Part shown: positions 35,599 to 44,812 of the stretch, in pieces | How the letters are laid out: each line of letters begins with the position of its first letter | Position numbering within the stretch: the first letter of the stretch is position 1 | Assembly: GCF_049647105.1 (NCBI RefSeq) | Contig: NZ_JBARWZ010000015.1 | Location: 12,202-76,201 of the forward strand | Origin: Actinophytocola sp049647105 | Lineage (GTDB): Bacteria > Actinomycetota > Actinomycetes > Mycobacteriales > Pseudonocardiaceae | DNA: 64,000 bases | Direction: 5' to 3' | The notes under the pieces: generated by a model | The model's input: only the letters and a program-made list of their open reading frames with translations | Database searches by the model: none | What the model was told of the DNA's origin: nothing | Program-made: the position numbers and the translations under genes

Positions 35599-37089
35599 AT
35601 GGTCGACATACTGACCGGCAACGTCGCCGGCCTGGTTGCCGACGCCGCTGTGAGGGTGCCGGGCCGGGTCGCCTTCGTCGACACCGGGTCTGGCCGGACA
35701 CTCACGTGGGCGCAGGCGGACCGCGCGGTGAACGCGTTCGCCGCCCGGCTCACGGCCGCCGGCCTCGAAGAAGGCGACCGGGTGGCCATCGTGCTCCCCA
35801 ACGGTCCCGAATTCTGCGTCGCGTTGTTCGGGGTGCTGCGCGCGGGTGGCATCGTGGTCCCGGCGGCCGCGCAGTCCCCTGAGCTGCCCCGGCTGCTGAG
35901 TGACAGCGGCGCCCGGTTCGTGGTGGGCGACGACATCGAGGCCCCGGACCTGGACGCTGGTCCGGACGGCGCACCCGGCCCTCGGCCCGCCACGCGAGGC
36001 GGCGAGGACATCGCGGTCATCTGCTACACGTCGGGCACCGCGGGCGTGCCACGCGGTGTGATGCTGTCGCACCGCGCGCTGCTGTCGAACGTCGACCAGT
36101 GCGCCCAGCTCAAGCCGGCGCCGGTGACCGCGAACGACCGCGTGCTGCTCGTGGTCCCCCTGTTCCACCTGTACGGCCTCGGCCCCGGCCTGCTGCAGGT
36201 CGCGGCCGCGGGCGCGACGGCCGTGCTGCTGGAGACCTTCAGCGCGGAACGCGCGCTGACGGTGTGCGCGGAGCACCGCGTGACCGCCCTTGTCGGCGTG
36301 CCCGCGATGTACCAGGCCCTGTCCGCCGCCACCCCGGAGCGGCTCGCGGAGGGCCTGTCCACGGTCCGCCTCCTCACGTCGGGTGCCGCGCCGCTGGCCC
36401 CGGCGATCCTGTCCGCGATCACGCATGCCACCGGCCTGCCCGTGTACGAGGGCTACGGCCTGACCGAGACCGGCCCGGTGCTGACCTCGACGCTGGTCGG
36501 CGGCATCGCGAAGGCGGGGTCGGTCGGCCGCCCGTTACCCGGCGTGGAGCTGCGGCTGGTCGACAGCGACGGCAGGCCGGTCGGCGTGCCGTCGGACCCG
36601 GAGGAGACCGAGTGGTTCGACGGTGACGAGACGGAAACCGGCCGCGTCGCCGCCCGGGGCCCGAACCTGTTCAGCGGCTACTGGCCAGACGGCGCGCACG
36701 GCCCAGACGAGGACGGCTGGTTCCGCACCGGTGACGTCGGCTACCTCGACGCCGACGGTGACCTGCGCCTTGTCGACCGCGCGAACGACCTGATCATCGT
36801 GAACGGCTTCAACGTGTACCCGAAGGAGGTCGAGCGGGTACTGGACGAGCTGCCGCAGGTGGCGGAGTCCGCCGCCGTCGGCGTGCCGGACGAGCGCACG
36901 GGCGAGCAGGTGATCGCGGTCGTGGTGCTGCGCGACGGCGCGACCCTGTCGGAGGACGAGGTCCGCGACCACTGCGCGGAGCGGCTCGCGCGGTTCAAGG
37001 TGCCGAGGACCGTGCGGTTCGTCGACGAACTGCCCCACTCGGCGACGGGGAAGGTCCGCCGCGCATCGCTGCGGGGGAGCGTCGCCTGA
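35599..37089 (+). CDS. Class I adenylate-forming enzyme (acyl-CoA synthetase-like)
   Basis: The 496-residue AMP-binding enzyme has the P-loop YTSGTAGVPRGVMLSH, A5 motif YEGYGLTETGP, A7 WFRTGDVGYLD, A8 hinge RANDLIIVNGFNVYPKEVE and catalytic Lys in HSATGKVRR. It should activate a carboxylic acid as acyl-AMP and then probably form acyl-CoA; no carrier domain is present. The substrate is unknown. ATG 35599 follows GAAGGAGAGG. The glutaredoxin-like gene starts 1 bp after its stop. Confidence 0.88.
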   Translation: MVDILTGNVAGLVADAAVRVPGRVAFVDTGSGRTLTWAQADRAVNAFAARLTAAGLEEGDRVAIVLPNGPEFCVALFGVLRAGGIVVPAAAQSPELPRLLSDSGARFVVGDDIEAPDLDAGPDGAPGPRPATRGGEDIAVICYTSGTAGVPRGVMLSHRALLSNVDQCAQLKPAPVTANDRVLLVVPLFHLYGLGPGLLQVAAAGATAVLLETFSAERALTVCAEHRVTALVGVPAMYQALSAATPERLAEGLSTVRLLTSGAAPLAPAILSAITHATGLPVYEGYGLTETGPVLTSTLVGGIAKAGSVGRPLPGVELRLVDSDGRPVGVPSDPEETEWFDGDETETGRVAARGPNLFSGYWPDGAHGPDEDGWFRTGDVGYLDADGDLRLVDRANDLIIVNGFNVYPKEVERVLDELPQVAESAAVGVPDERTGEQVIAVVVLRDGATLSEDEVRDHCAERLARFKVPRTVRFVDELPHSATGKVRRASLRGSVA

Positions 37090-37090
37090 C

Positions 37091-37321
37091 GTGGTGACCG
37101 TCGTTTCCAGGCAGGGCTGCCATCTGTGCGAGGTGGCCGAGGCCGACGTGGCGCGCATCTGTGGTGAGCTGGCCGTGCCGTGGGAGGTCACGGACGTGGA
37201 CGCCGACCCAGAGCTGCGTGCCGAGTACGGCGACCAGGTGCCGGTGATCCTGATCGACGGCCGGGAGCACGGTTACTGGCGCGTCGAGGAGGAGCGCTTC
37301 CGCGCCGCGCTGACGAGGTAA
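37091..37321 (+). CDS. Glutaredoxin-like thiol protein (Rv0508-like)
   Basis: The 76-residue thioredoxin-fold protein carries a CHLC redox pair at about residues 10-13 and the cis-Pro loop QVPVILIDG. It belongs to the short DUF836/glutaredoxin-like family. The reductant may be mycothiol, given mshA here, but this is inference. GTG 37091 starts one base after the ligase stop. It lies close to the rex-hem genes, as in M. tuberculosis Rv0508-hemA. Confidence 0.85.
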   Translation: MVTVVSRQGCHLCEVAEADVARICGELAVPWEVTDVDADPELRAEYGDQVPVILIDGREHGYWRVEEERFRAALTR

Positions 37322-37373
37322 GAAGGCCGTAATCCGTTTTGGGTTGAACCGCACGGCCGTCGGCGACGAACGT

Positions 37374-38945
37374 ATGGGTGTGCAGCTCGATACCCGCTCG
37401 TCCTCGGTGCCAACGCCCGCGCGCCGCCTGCCCGCAGGCCGCGCGATCTCGGTCGCCGTCGTCTCGCTCCTCGCGGCGCTCGGCGCCGGTCATCTGGTCG
37501 CCGGGTTCGTCGGGCTCGGCGCGTCCCCGTTCGTCGCGGTCGGCAACTGGGTGCGGGACAACTCGCCGCACGCCGTGGTCGAGTGGGCCAAGGACACGTT
37601 CGGCACCGCCGACAAGATCGTCCTGTTCATCGGCGTCGCGGTCGTCGTCCTCGGGGTGACCGCCGTGGCCGGGCTGCTGTCGCGCACGCGGCCGACCCCC
37701 GGTCTCGTCTTCGCCGCGGTGCTGGGCGTACTCGGGTTCTTCGCCGTGCTCACCCGCCCCGACCTCGGTCTGCTGGCGCTCGCCGCGCCCGCGGCGAGCA
37801 TGGTCGTCGGCCTTCTCGTCTTCAGGTGGCTGCACGGCAAGGCGTGGCCCGCCGAGCAGGACCGGGAGAGCCGCAGGAGCTTCCTGCGTGCCGGTGCGGG
37901 TGTGGTGCTCGGCGCCGGAGTGCTCGGCACGATCGGGCAGCTGACCGGCAACCGCGTCGACGTCGAGGCGTCGCGTGCCGACGTCGGCAGGCTGACCCCC
38001 GCCAGCCCGGCGCCGAGGCTCCCGAGGGGCGCGGACTTCGCGGCCGACGGCACGGCCAGGTTCATCACGAGCAACCGCGACTTCTACCGCATCGACACCG
38101 CGCTCACGCTGCCCCGCCTCACCGCGCGGGACTGGCGCCTTCGCATCCACGGCCTGGTCGGCAGGACCGTCGAGTTCACCTTCGCCGACATTCGCGACCG
38201 CCGCCTGATCGAACGCCCTGTCACGCTCGCCTGCGTGTCCAACGAGGTCGGCGGCGGCCTCATCTCCACCGCGGACTGGATCGGCGTCCCGCTCCGTGAG
38301 CTGCTCCTCGAAGCGGGTGTGCGGCCGGGCGCGGACCAGCTGTTCTCCACCAGCTCCGACGGCTTCACCGCGGGCACGCCCGTCGACGCGCTACTGGACC
38401 CGAACCGGGGCGCCATGCTCGCGATCGGCATGAACGGCGAGCCGCTCCCGCAGGAGCACGGCTTCCCCGCCCGCATGGTCGTCCCCGGCCTGTACGGCTA
38501 CGTCTCCGCCACCAAGTGGGTCGTGGACATGGAGCTGACCACGTTCGCCGACAAGCAGGGCTACTGGATCCCGCGTGGCTGGTCCGCCAAGGGACCGATC
38601 AAGACCCAGTCCCGCATCGACAGCCCGCGCGACGGCTTCCTCCTGGCCCGCGGCCGCACCACGATCGCGGGCGTCGCGTGGGCGCCGACCATCGGGATCC
38701 GGCAGGTCGAGGTCCGCGTCGACGGAGACGACGGCGAAGGGGAGTGGCACCCCGCTGAGCTGGGCACGGAGGTCGGCCTCAACACGTGGCGCATGTGGCG
38801 GGTCACGCTTGACCTGAAGCGGGGAGAGCGCACGATCCGGGTCCGGGCCACCGACAACATCGGGTACACGCAGACCGATGCCGAGGCTCCGCCCGCGCCG
38901 GACGGCGCCACCGGATGGCACTCCGTACGGGTATCGGTCGACTAA
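37374..38945 (+). CDS. Polytopic molybdopterin oxidoreductase (sulfite oxidase family)
   Basis: The protein has 523 residues. Four hydrophobic helices (about 23-47, 81-103, 110-127 and 131-150) are followed by a twin-arginine motif SRRSFLR (166-172) and a fifth helix (173-192). Then come the Moco domain, with the Mo-ligand Cys about 287 in LACVSNEVGG, and a C-terminal dimerisation domain. The catalytic part should face outside. Such hybrid Sec/Tat molybdoproteins are known in actinobacteria; the substrate may be sulfite or another oxyanion. ATG 37374 was chosen over TTG 37344. Confidence 0.87.
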   Translation: MGVQLDTRSSSVPTPARRLPAGRAISVAVVSLLAALGAGHLVAGFVGLGASPFVAVGNWVRDNSPHAVVEWAKDTFGTADKIVLFIGVAVVVLGVTAVAGLLSRTRPTPGLVFAAVLGVLGFFAVLTRPDLGLLALAAPAASMVVGLLVFRWLHGKAWPAEQDRESRRSFLRAGAGVVLGAGVLGTIGQLTGNRVDVEASRADVGRLTPASPAPRLPRGADFAADGTARFITSNRDFYRIDTALTLPRLTARDWRLRIHGLVGRTVEFTFADIRDRRLIERPVTLACVSNEVGGGLISTADWIGVPLRELLLEAGVRPGADQLFSTSSDGFTAGTPVDALLDPNRGAMLAIGMNGEPLPQEHGFPARMVVPGLYGYVSATKWVVDMELTTFADKQGYWIPRGWSAKGPIKTQSRIDSPRDGFLLARGRTTIAGVAWAPTIGIRQVEVRVDGDDGEGEWHPAELGTEVGLNTWRMWRVTLDLKRGERTIRVRATDNIGYTQTDAEAPPAPDGATGWHSVRVSVD

Positions 38946-39019
38946 CGATCCAGTCGCGCGTTACCCGCCGGCAGCAGACTTGACCGGGTGAGGCGCGAAA
39001 CAGCCGCTCACCGGCGACT

Positions 39020-39037
39020 TTGTGCCTGCGTTCACAA
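39020..39037 (+). promoter_or_regulatory. rex: Rex operator (ROP) upstream of rex-hemACDB
   Basis: TTGTGCCTGCGTTCACAA matches the 18-bp Rex site TTGTGAANNNNTTCACAA with both TTGTG/CACAA ends intact. It lies 52 bp before the rex start. By family knowledge Rex releases this site when NADH rises, so the tetrapyrrole operon would be induced when respiration is limited. Confidence 0.8.
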
Positions 39038-39088
39038 GCGGCTACCGTATGAACATTCCCATGGGCGATTCTTTCGAGGAGTATCAGC

Positions 39089-39937
39089 GTGGCGCAGCGT
39101 GGCCAGACTGGCGCGAACGGTAGAAGGCCAGTTCCCGCTGAGAACGCTGCGGAGGTCACCGCACCCATGGCACCCCTGACCAACGGTCAGGGCGCGCTCT
39201 CCCCCCGGGCGATCCCCGAGGCCGCCGTCGCGCGCCTCGCGGTCTACCTGCGTGTTCTTTCCGGCATGAAGGAGCAGGGCATCACCACGGTGTCCAGCGA
39301 GGAGCTGTCGGTCGCGGCAGGCGTCAACTCCGCGAAGCTCCGCAAGGACCTCTCCTACATCGGCACCTACGGCACCCGTGGCGTGGGGTACGAGGTCGAG
39401 GTTCTCATCGACCAGATTGAACGTGTTCTCGGCCTCACCCGTGAACAGAGCGTGGCTGTTGTCGGGATCGGTAACCTCGGACATGCGCTCGCCAACTACG
39501 GCGGGTTCCCTGGCAGAGGCTTTCCCGTGACCGCACTCTTCGACGTCGACCCCGATCTGATGGGCGTGCCCGTCGGTGGGATCCCGGTCAACCACATCGA
39601 CGACATCTCGTCGGTGTGCGTGGCCAAGGAGATCACCATCGGCGTCATCGCCACACCCCCGGCCGCCGCGCAGGTCGTGTGCGACCGGCTGGTGCAGGCC
39701 GGAGTCGAGTGCATCCTGAACTTCGCCCCGGTGGTGCTGCAGGTGCCGGAGACGGTCGAGGTCCGCAAGGTGGACCTGGCCGTCGAGCTGCAGATCCTGT
39801 CGTTCCACCAGGCCAGGCGCGCGGACAGCGCTCCCCCGAGGGAGACCGCGCCGCAGCCGAGAAGTGACGGTCGTGTCACCGGTACGCCGCGCCACAGTGT
39901 CGAGAACAGGCCGAATGGGGCGGTGGTCAGACGATGA
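39089..39937 (+). CDS. rex: Redox-sensing transcriptional repressor Rex
   Basis: The homodimeric repressor senses the NADH/NAD ratio. The 282 residues have an N-terminal tail (1-35), a winged helix (about 38-110; SSEELSVAAGVNSAKLRKDL is the HTH), a Rossmann domain with VVGIGNLGHALANYGGF and FDVDPDLMG, and a domain-swapped C-terminal helix. A disordered tail of about 45 residues extends past the usual end. GTG 39089 follows CGAGGAG. The stop overlaps hemA (ATGA). A Rex operator lies upstream, so autoregulation is expected. Confidence 0.95.
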   Translation: MAQRGQTGANGRRPVPAENAAEVTAPMAPLTNGQGALSPRAIPEAAVARLAVYLRVLSGMKEQGITTVSSEELSVAAGVNSAKLRKDLSYIGTYGTRGVGYEVEVLIDQIERVLGLTREQSVAVVGIGNLGHALANYGGFPGRGFPVTALFDVDPDLMGVPVGGIPVNHIDDISSVCVAKEITIGVIATPPAAAQVVCDRLVQAGVECILNFAPVVLQVPETVEVRKVDLAVELQILSFHQARRADSAPPRETAPQPRSDGRVTGTPRHSVENRPNGAVVRR

Positions 39938-41259
39938 GTGTGCTGGCGGTGGGTGTCTCTCACCGATCGGCGGACGTACGCGTGCTGGAGCGCGCGACGG
40001 TGCCCGCCTGTGAGGTCTCCAAGGTGCTCGACGAGCTCATGCGCTGTGAGAACGTCATCGAGGCCACGCTGGTCACGACCTGCAACCGGGTCGAGGTCTA
40101 CGCGGTCGTGCAGGCTTTCCACGCTGGGCTCGCCGACGTCGTCGGCGTCCTCGGCAGGCACTCCGGTCTCGACGTCGCCGAACTGTACGAACACCTCTAC
40201 GTGCACTACGCGGCGGCCGCCGCCGAGCACCTGTTCCGGGTGAGCGCTGGCCTCGACTCGATGGTCGTCGGCGAGGCGCAGATCCTCGGCCAGGTCCGCT
40301 CCGCCTACAACGTCGCGAGCGAGGCAGGCACCGCGGGCCGCACGCTGCACGAGCTGTTCCAGCGGGCGCTGCGGGTCGGCAAGCGCGTCCACGCCGAGAC
40401 GGGCCTGGACGCGGCCGGTGGCTCCGTGGTGTCCGAGGCGCTGGCCGACGCGGGCCGCGTGCTCGGCGGCCTCGCGGGCCGCAGCGCGCTGATCGTGGGC
40501 GCTGGCTCGATGGGCGGGTTGTCCGCCGCCGCGCTGCGCCGCGCGTGCATCGGCGAGATCGTCATCGCCAACCGCACGGTCCAAACCGGCGCCCGGCTCG
40601 CCGAACTGCAGCTCGAGCAGGGCACCGAGGCCCGCGCGGTCGGTCTCGACGACCTGCCGGCGCACCTCGCGGCCGCGGACGTCGTGGTCGCGTGCACTGG
40701 CGCGACCGGCACGGTGATCGACGCGAGCATGGTGGCCGACCGGGTCCGCCCGCTGGTCGTGTGCGACCTCGGCCTGCCGCGCGATGTCGCCGCCGACGTC
40801 GCGGACCTGCACGACGTGACGATCGTCGACCTGGAGAGCCTGCAGCGCAGACTGGTGGAGTCGCCGAGCGGCCTCGACACGCGCCGCGCGACCACGATCG
40901 TCGCCGACGAGGTCGCCGCGTACCTCGCGACCCAGCGGTCGGCCGAGGTCACGCCGACCGTCACCGCGCTGCGCCGCCGTGCCGCCGAGGTGGTGGACGC
41001 CGAACTGCTGCGCCTGAACACCCGGCTGGAGCTGGACACCGCAACCCGGGCCGAGGTCGCGCAGACCGTGCGCCGCGTGGTGGACAAGCTGCTGCACACG
41101 CCGACCGTGCGCGTGAAGGAACTCGCGTCCGGCCCGAACGGCGTCGAGTACGCGGAGGCGCTGCGCGAGCTGTTCCAGCTCGACCCGGCCGCGCCGAAGG
41201 CCATCGCGGCGAAGACCGTCAACCCGGCGACCGACAGCTTCGGTGGTGACGCGCGGTGA
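39934..41259 (+). CDS. hemA: Glutamyl-tRNA reductase HemA
   Basis: The first enzyme of the C5 pathway reduces glutamyl-tRNA to glutamate-1-semialdehyde with NADPH. The 441 residues include the catalytic Cys50 in TTCNRVEVY, VGEAQILGQVR, the NADPH loop IVGAGSMGGLSA and a C-terminal dimerisation helix. ATG 39934 overlaps the rex stop. It is coupled to hemC by a GTGA overlap. Confidence 0.97.
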   Translation: MSVLAVGVSHRSADVRVLERATVPACEVSKVLDELMRCENVIEATLVTTCNRVEVYAVVQAFHAGLADVVGVLGRHSGLDVAELYEHLYVHYAAAAAEHLFRVSAGLDSMVVGEAQILGQVRSAYNVASEAGTAGRTLHELFQRALRVGKRVHAETGLDAAGGSVVSEALADAGRVLGGLAGRSALIVGAGSMGGLSAAALRRACIGEIVIANRTVQTGARLAELQLEQGTEARAVGLDDLPAHLAAADVVVACTGATGTVIDASMVADRVRPLVVCDLGLPRDVAADVADLHDVTIVDLESLQRRLVESPSGLDTRRATTIVADEVAAYLATQRSAEVTPTVTALRRRAAEVVDAELLRLNTRLELDTATRAEVAQTVRRVVDKLLHTPTVRVKELASGPNGVEYAEALRELFQLDPAAPKAIAAKTVNPATDSFGGDAR

Positions 41260-42221
41260 GCCGCACGATCCGCATCGGTACGCGGGGCAGTGCGCTCGCG
41301 CTCGCCCAGACCGGCACCGTCGCCGCCCAGCTCGAGGCCGCGGGTGCCAAGGTCGAGATCGTCACCGTCGTGACGCCGGGTGACAAGTCGTCCGCGCCCA
41401 TCGCCGAGATCGGCGTAGGCGTGTTCACGTCGGCGCTGCGCGACGCGCTCGCCGACGGCACGGTGGACGTGGCCGTGCATTCCTACAAGGACCTGCCGAC
41501 CGCCCCCGACCCCCGTCTCTCCCTCGCCGCGGTGCCACCGAGGCAGGACCCGAGGGACGCACTGGTCGCGCGGGACTCGCTCACGTTGGGCGAGCTCCCA
41601 CCCGGCTCCCGGGTCGGCACGGGGTCGCCGCGGCGGGCGGCGCAGATCCAGGCGCTCGGCCTTGGCCTCGAGATCGTGCCCATCAGGGGCAACGTCGACA
41701 CCCGGGTCCGCAAGGTCCACGAGGGTGAGCTGGACGCTGTCGTGCTCGCCCGTGCTGGGCTCGCGCGGCTCGGCAGGCTCGACGTGATCACCGAGGTGCT
41801 CGACCCGATCCAGGTGCTTCCCGCGCCGGCGCAGGGAGCGCTGGCCGTGGAGTGCCGGGTCGACGACGTGGATACCGAACATCTCCTCCAGTCCATTGTG
41901 GACGACGCAGCCACCAGGGCGGCGGTCGCCGCGGAGCGGGCCATGCTGGCCAGGCTCGAGGCGGGTTGCCAGGCCCCGGTTGGCGCACTGGCCGACGTGG
42001 TCGAGGACCTCGACGCCGACGACAAGGTTGTGTACCGCCTGTCGCTGCGTGGCGTCGCGGCCGCGAACTGGACGGTCGGCAGTCAGGCCGAAGGGCCCGC
42101 TGTCGACCTGATCCGCGCGTCGGCCACCGGTGACCTGACCGAAGGTGAGCAGCTCGGGCGTGCGTTGGCCGCCGAACTGCTCGAGCTCGGTGCCGGCGCG
42201 CTCGCCGGTGACGAGCAATAA
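41256..42221 (+). CDS. hemC: Porphobilinogen deaminase (hydroxymethylbilane synthase)
   Basis: The enzyme polymerises four porphobilinogens into hydroxymethylbilane. The 321 residues show IRIGTRGSALALAQ, the catalytic VHSYKDLPT, the substrate-binding Arg in GTGSPRRAAQ, and the dipyrromethane-cofactor Cys238 in LEAGCQAPVGA. The GTG start overlaps the hemA stop. hemD follows after 24 bp. Confidence 0.97.
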   Translation: MSRTIRIGTRGSALALAQTGTVAAQLEAAGAKVEIVTVVTPGDKSSAPIAEIGVGVFTSALRDALADGTVDVAVHSYKDLPTAPDPRLSLAAVPPRQDPRDALVARDSLTLGELPPGSRVGTGSPRRAAQIQALGLGLEIVPIRGNVDTRVRKVHEGELDAVVLARAGLARLGRLDVITEVLDPIQVLPAPAQGALAVECRVDDVDTEHLLQSIVDDAATRAAVAAERAMLARLEAGCQAPVGALADVVEDLDADDKVVYRLSLRGVAAANWTVGSQAEGPAVDLIRASATGDLTEGEQLGRALAAELLELGAGALAGDEQ

Positions 42222-42245
42222 GTAATAAGAGGAAGTGGCCCAGGA

Positions 42246-43790
42246 ATGACCACCCGTACCCGTAAGTCCTCCGGACGCATCGCGTTCGTGGGCTCGGGGC
42301 CCGGCGATGCCGGGCTTCTCACCGTCCGGGCGCAGGAGCTCATCGCGCGCGCCGAGCTCGTGGTGATCGACCCGGACGTACCGGCAGGCGTGCTCGAGCT
42401 CGCCGGCCGTGACATCGAGGGCGAGGCCGAGGTCCGGCCCGCCGTCGGCGAGCCGGCCGACGTCGCGAAGGACCTCGTCAACGAGGCCAAGGCCGGTCGT
42501 GTCGTGATCCGCCTGGTCTCCGGCGATCCGCTCACGCACTCCGGTCTCGTGGCCGAGGCGCAGGCGGTCGCCAAGACCAGTGCCGTCTTCGACGTCGTGC
42601 CCGGCGTGCCCGCCGCGACCGCGGTCCCCGCCTACGCGGGCATCGCGCTCGGCGGCACCCACACCGAGGTCGACGTCCGAGGTGAGGTCGACTGGGCCGG
42701 GCTCGCGAAGACCCCGGGCCCGATCGTGCTGCTGGCCGGCTCCAGCCACCTCGCCGAGGCCGCGTCCGCGCTCGTCGAGCACGGTCTCGCGCCGCAGACG
42801 CCCGTGGCGGTCACCGCCGACGGCACCGGCGCGGGGCAGCGCACGCTCGACACCACCCTCGCCACGCTCGCGCAGGACGCCGGCGAGATCGCGGGCAACC
42901 TCGTCGTCACCGTCGGCCAGGCCGTGGCCGCCAGGACCAAGCTGTCCTGGTGGGAGTCCCGCGCCCTGTACGGCTGGCGCGTGCTCGTGCCGCGCACGAA
43001 GGACCAGGCTGGCGAGATGAGCGAGCGGCTGCGGCTGCACGGCGCCATCCCGTCCGAGGTGCCGACGATCTCCGTCGAGCCGCCACGCAGCCCCGCGCAG
43101 ATGGAGCGCTCGGTCAAGGGCCTCGTCGACGGCCGCTACCAGTGGCTGATCTTCACCTCCACCAACGCGGTGCGTGCGGTGTGGGAGAAGTTCGAGGAGT
43201 TCGGCCTTGACGCCCGCGCGTTCTCCGGCGTGAAGATCGCCTGCGTCGGCGAGGCCACCGCGGAGAAGGTGCGCGGCTTCGGCATCATCCCCGAGCTCGT
43301 GCCCTCCGGTGAGCAGTCGTCCGAGGGTCTCCTCGAGGAGTTCCCGCCCTACGACGACATCCTCGACCCGGTGGACCGCGTGCTGCTGCCGCGCGCCGAC
43401 ATCGCCACCGAGACCCTCGCCGCCGGTCTTCGCGACCGAGGCTGGGAGATCGACGACGTCACCGCGTACCGCACCGTGCGTGCCGCGCCGCCGCCCGCCG
43501 ACACCCGCGAGATGATCAAGACCGGTGGCTTCGACGCGGTGTGCTTCACCTCGTCGTCGACCGTCCGGAACCTGGTCGGCATCGCGGGCAAGCCGCACAC
43601 CCGCACGCTCGTCGCGTGCATCGGCCCGAAGACGGCCGAGACCGCGCGGGAGTTCGGGCTCCGGGTCGACGTCCAGCCGGAGATCGCCCAGGTTCCCGCG
43701 CTCGTCGACGCACTCGCCGAGCACGCGGCCCGCCTGCGTGCCGAAGGCGCACTCCCGCCGCCCCGCAAGACGAAGCGGGCCCGGCGCTAG
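42246..43790 (+). CDS. hemD: Fused uroporphyrinogen-III methyltransferase/synthase
   Basis: The 514 residues carry two enzymes. Residues about 10-245 are CobA-type SAM methyltransferase (GSGPGDAGLLTVRA, VSGDPLTHSGL, VPGVPAATAVPAYAGI). Residues about 260-500 are uroporphyrinogen-III synthase (LVPRTKDQAGEMSERL, FTSTNAVRAVWE, CFTSSSTVRNL). The methylase half is diverged: RLVSGDP replaces the usual RLKGGDP. It would make uroporphyrinogen III and possibly precorrin-2 for sirohaem or cobalamin. Such fusions are normal in actinobacteria. ATG 42246 follows GAGGAAG. Confidence 0.92.
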   Translation: MTTRTRKSSGRIAFVGSGPGDAGLLTVRAQELIARAELVVIDPDVPAGVLELAGRDIEGEAEVRPAVGEPADVAKDLVNEAKAGRVVIRLVSGDPLTHSGLVAEAQAVAKTSAVFDVVPGVPAATAVPAYAGIALGGTHTEVDVRGEVDWAGLAKTPGPIVLLAGSSHLAEAASALVEHGLAPQTPVAVTADGTGAGQRTLDTTLATLAQDAGEIAGNLVVTVGQAVAARTKLSWWESRALYGWRVLVPRTKDQAGEMSERLRLHGAIPSEVPTISVEPPRSPAQMERSVKGLVDGRYQWLIFTSTNAVRAVWEKFEEFGLDARAFSGVKIACVGEATAEKVRGFGIIPELVPSGEQSSEGLLEEFPPYDDILDPVDRVLLPRADIATETLAAGLRDRGWEIDDVTAYRTVRAAPPPADTREMIKTGGFDAVCFTSSSTVRNLVGIAGKPHTRTLVACIGPKTAETAREFGLRVDVQPEIAQVPALVDALAEHAARLRAEGALPPPRKTKRARR

Positions 43791-43811
43791 GAGACCAGCT
43801 AGGAGATCCCG

Positions 43812-44783
43812 ATGTACCCAGCCCACCGCCCCCGGCGTCTGCGCAGCACCCCTGCCCTGCGTCGCATGGTGGCCGAGACGACCGTGCGGCCGAGCCAGCT
43901 CGTGCTGCCGATGTTCGTCAAGGAGGGCGCGACCGAGCCGGTCCCGATCGCGACCATGCCCGGCGTCATGCAGCACACCCGCGACAGCCTGCGGAAAGCC
44001 GCCGTCGAGGCGGTTGAGGCAGGTGTTGGCGGCCTCATGCTGTTCGGCGTGCCGGAACGCAAGGACGCGGTCGGCTCCGGCGGTGTCGACCCGGACGGCG
44101 TGCTCAACGTTGCGCTGCGCGACCTGCGGTCGGAACTGGGTGACGCCACGGTCCTCATGTCGGACCTCTGCCTCGACGAGTTCACCGACCACGGCCACTG
44201 CGGCGTGCTCGACGGACAGGGCAGGGTCGACAACGATGCCACGCTGGAGATCTACGGGCAGATGGCGCTCGCCCAGTCCGAAGCGGGTGCCCACCTGCTC
44301 GGCCCGAGCGGCATGATGGACGGTCAGGTCGCCGCCGTCCGCTCCGCGCTGGAGCGCGAAGGTCATGTGGACACCGGCATCCTGGCCTACTCGGCGAAGT
44401 ACTCGTCGGCGTTCTACGGCCCGTTCCGGGACGCCGTCGAGTCGTCCCTGGAGGGCGACCGCCGCACCTACCAGCAGGACCCCGCGAACGTTCGCGAGGC
44501 GCTGCGCGAGGTGCGGCTCGACCTCGACGAGGGCGCCGACATGGTCATGGTCAAGCCGGCCATGCTGTACCTCGACGTGCTCCGCGCGGTCGCCGAGGAG
44601 TCCGACGTGCCCGTTGCCGCGTACCAGATCTCCGGTGAGTACGCGATGATCGAGTCCGCCGCCGAGGGTGGCTGGTGCGACCGCGAGACCGCGATTCTCG
44701 AGTCGCTCACGTCGATCCGGCGGGCGGGCGCGGACGTCGTGCTGACGTACTGGGCGGTCGAGGCAGCGGGCTGGCTGCGCTGA
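43812..44783 (+). CDS. hemB: Delta-aminolevulinic acid dehydratase (porphobilinogen synthase)
   Basis: The enzyme condenses two 5-aminolevulinates to porphobilinogen. The 323-residue TIM barrel has the Schiff-base lysines in YSAKYSS and MVMVKPAM. The metal site reads LCLDEFTDHGHCG: two of the three zinc-type cysteines remain and the middle one is Asp, as I recall from other actinobacteria, so metal use may be mixed zinc/magnesium. It begins 21 bp after hemD with GAG-rich spacing and ends the rex-hem run. Confidence 0.96.
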   Translation: MYPAHRPRRLRSTPALRRMVAETTVRPSQLVLPMFVKEGATEPVPIATMPGVMQHTRDSLRKAAVEAVEAGVGGLMLFGVPERKDAVGSGGVDPDGVLNVALRDLRSELGDATVLMSDLCLDEFTDHGHCGVLDGQGRVDNDATLEIYGQMALAQSEAGAHLLGPSGMMDGQVAAVRSALEREGHVDTGILAYSAKYSSAFYGPFRDAVESSLEGDRRTYQQDPANVREALREVRLDLDEGADMVMVKPAMLYLDVLRAVAEESDVPVAAYQISGEYAMIESAAEGGWCDRETAILESLTSIRRAGADVVLTYWAVEAAGWLR

Positions 44784-44812
44784 CGCCGAAAGGCACCGGT
44801 AACCTGCCCGCC

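Noticed and set aside
40305..44366. A 1353-codon open frame on the minus strand across hemA-hemB
   Set aside because: It lies entirely opposite well-conserved hem genes and reads as Arg/Gly/His-rich low-complexity sequence, the usual antisense shadow in high-GC DNA.
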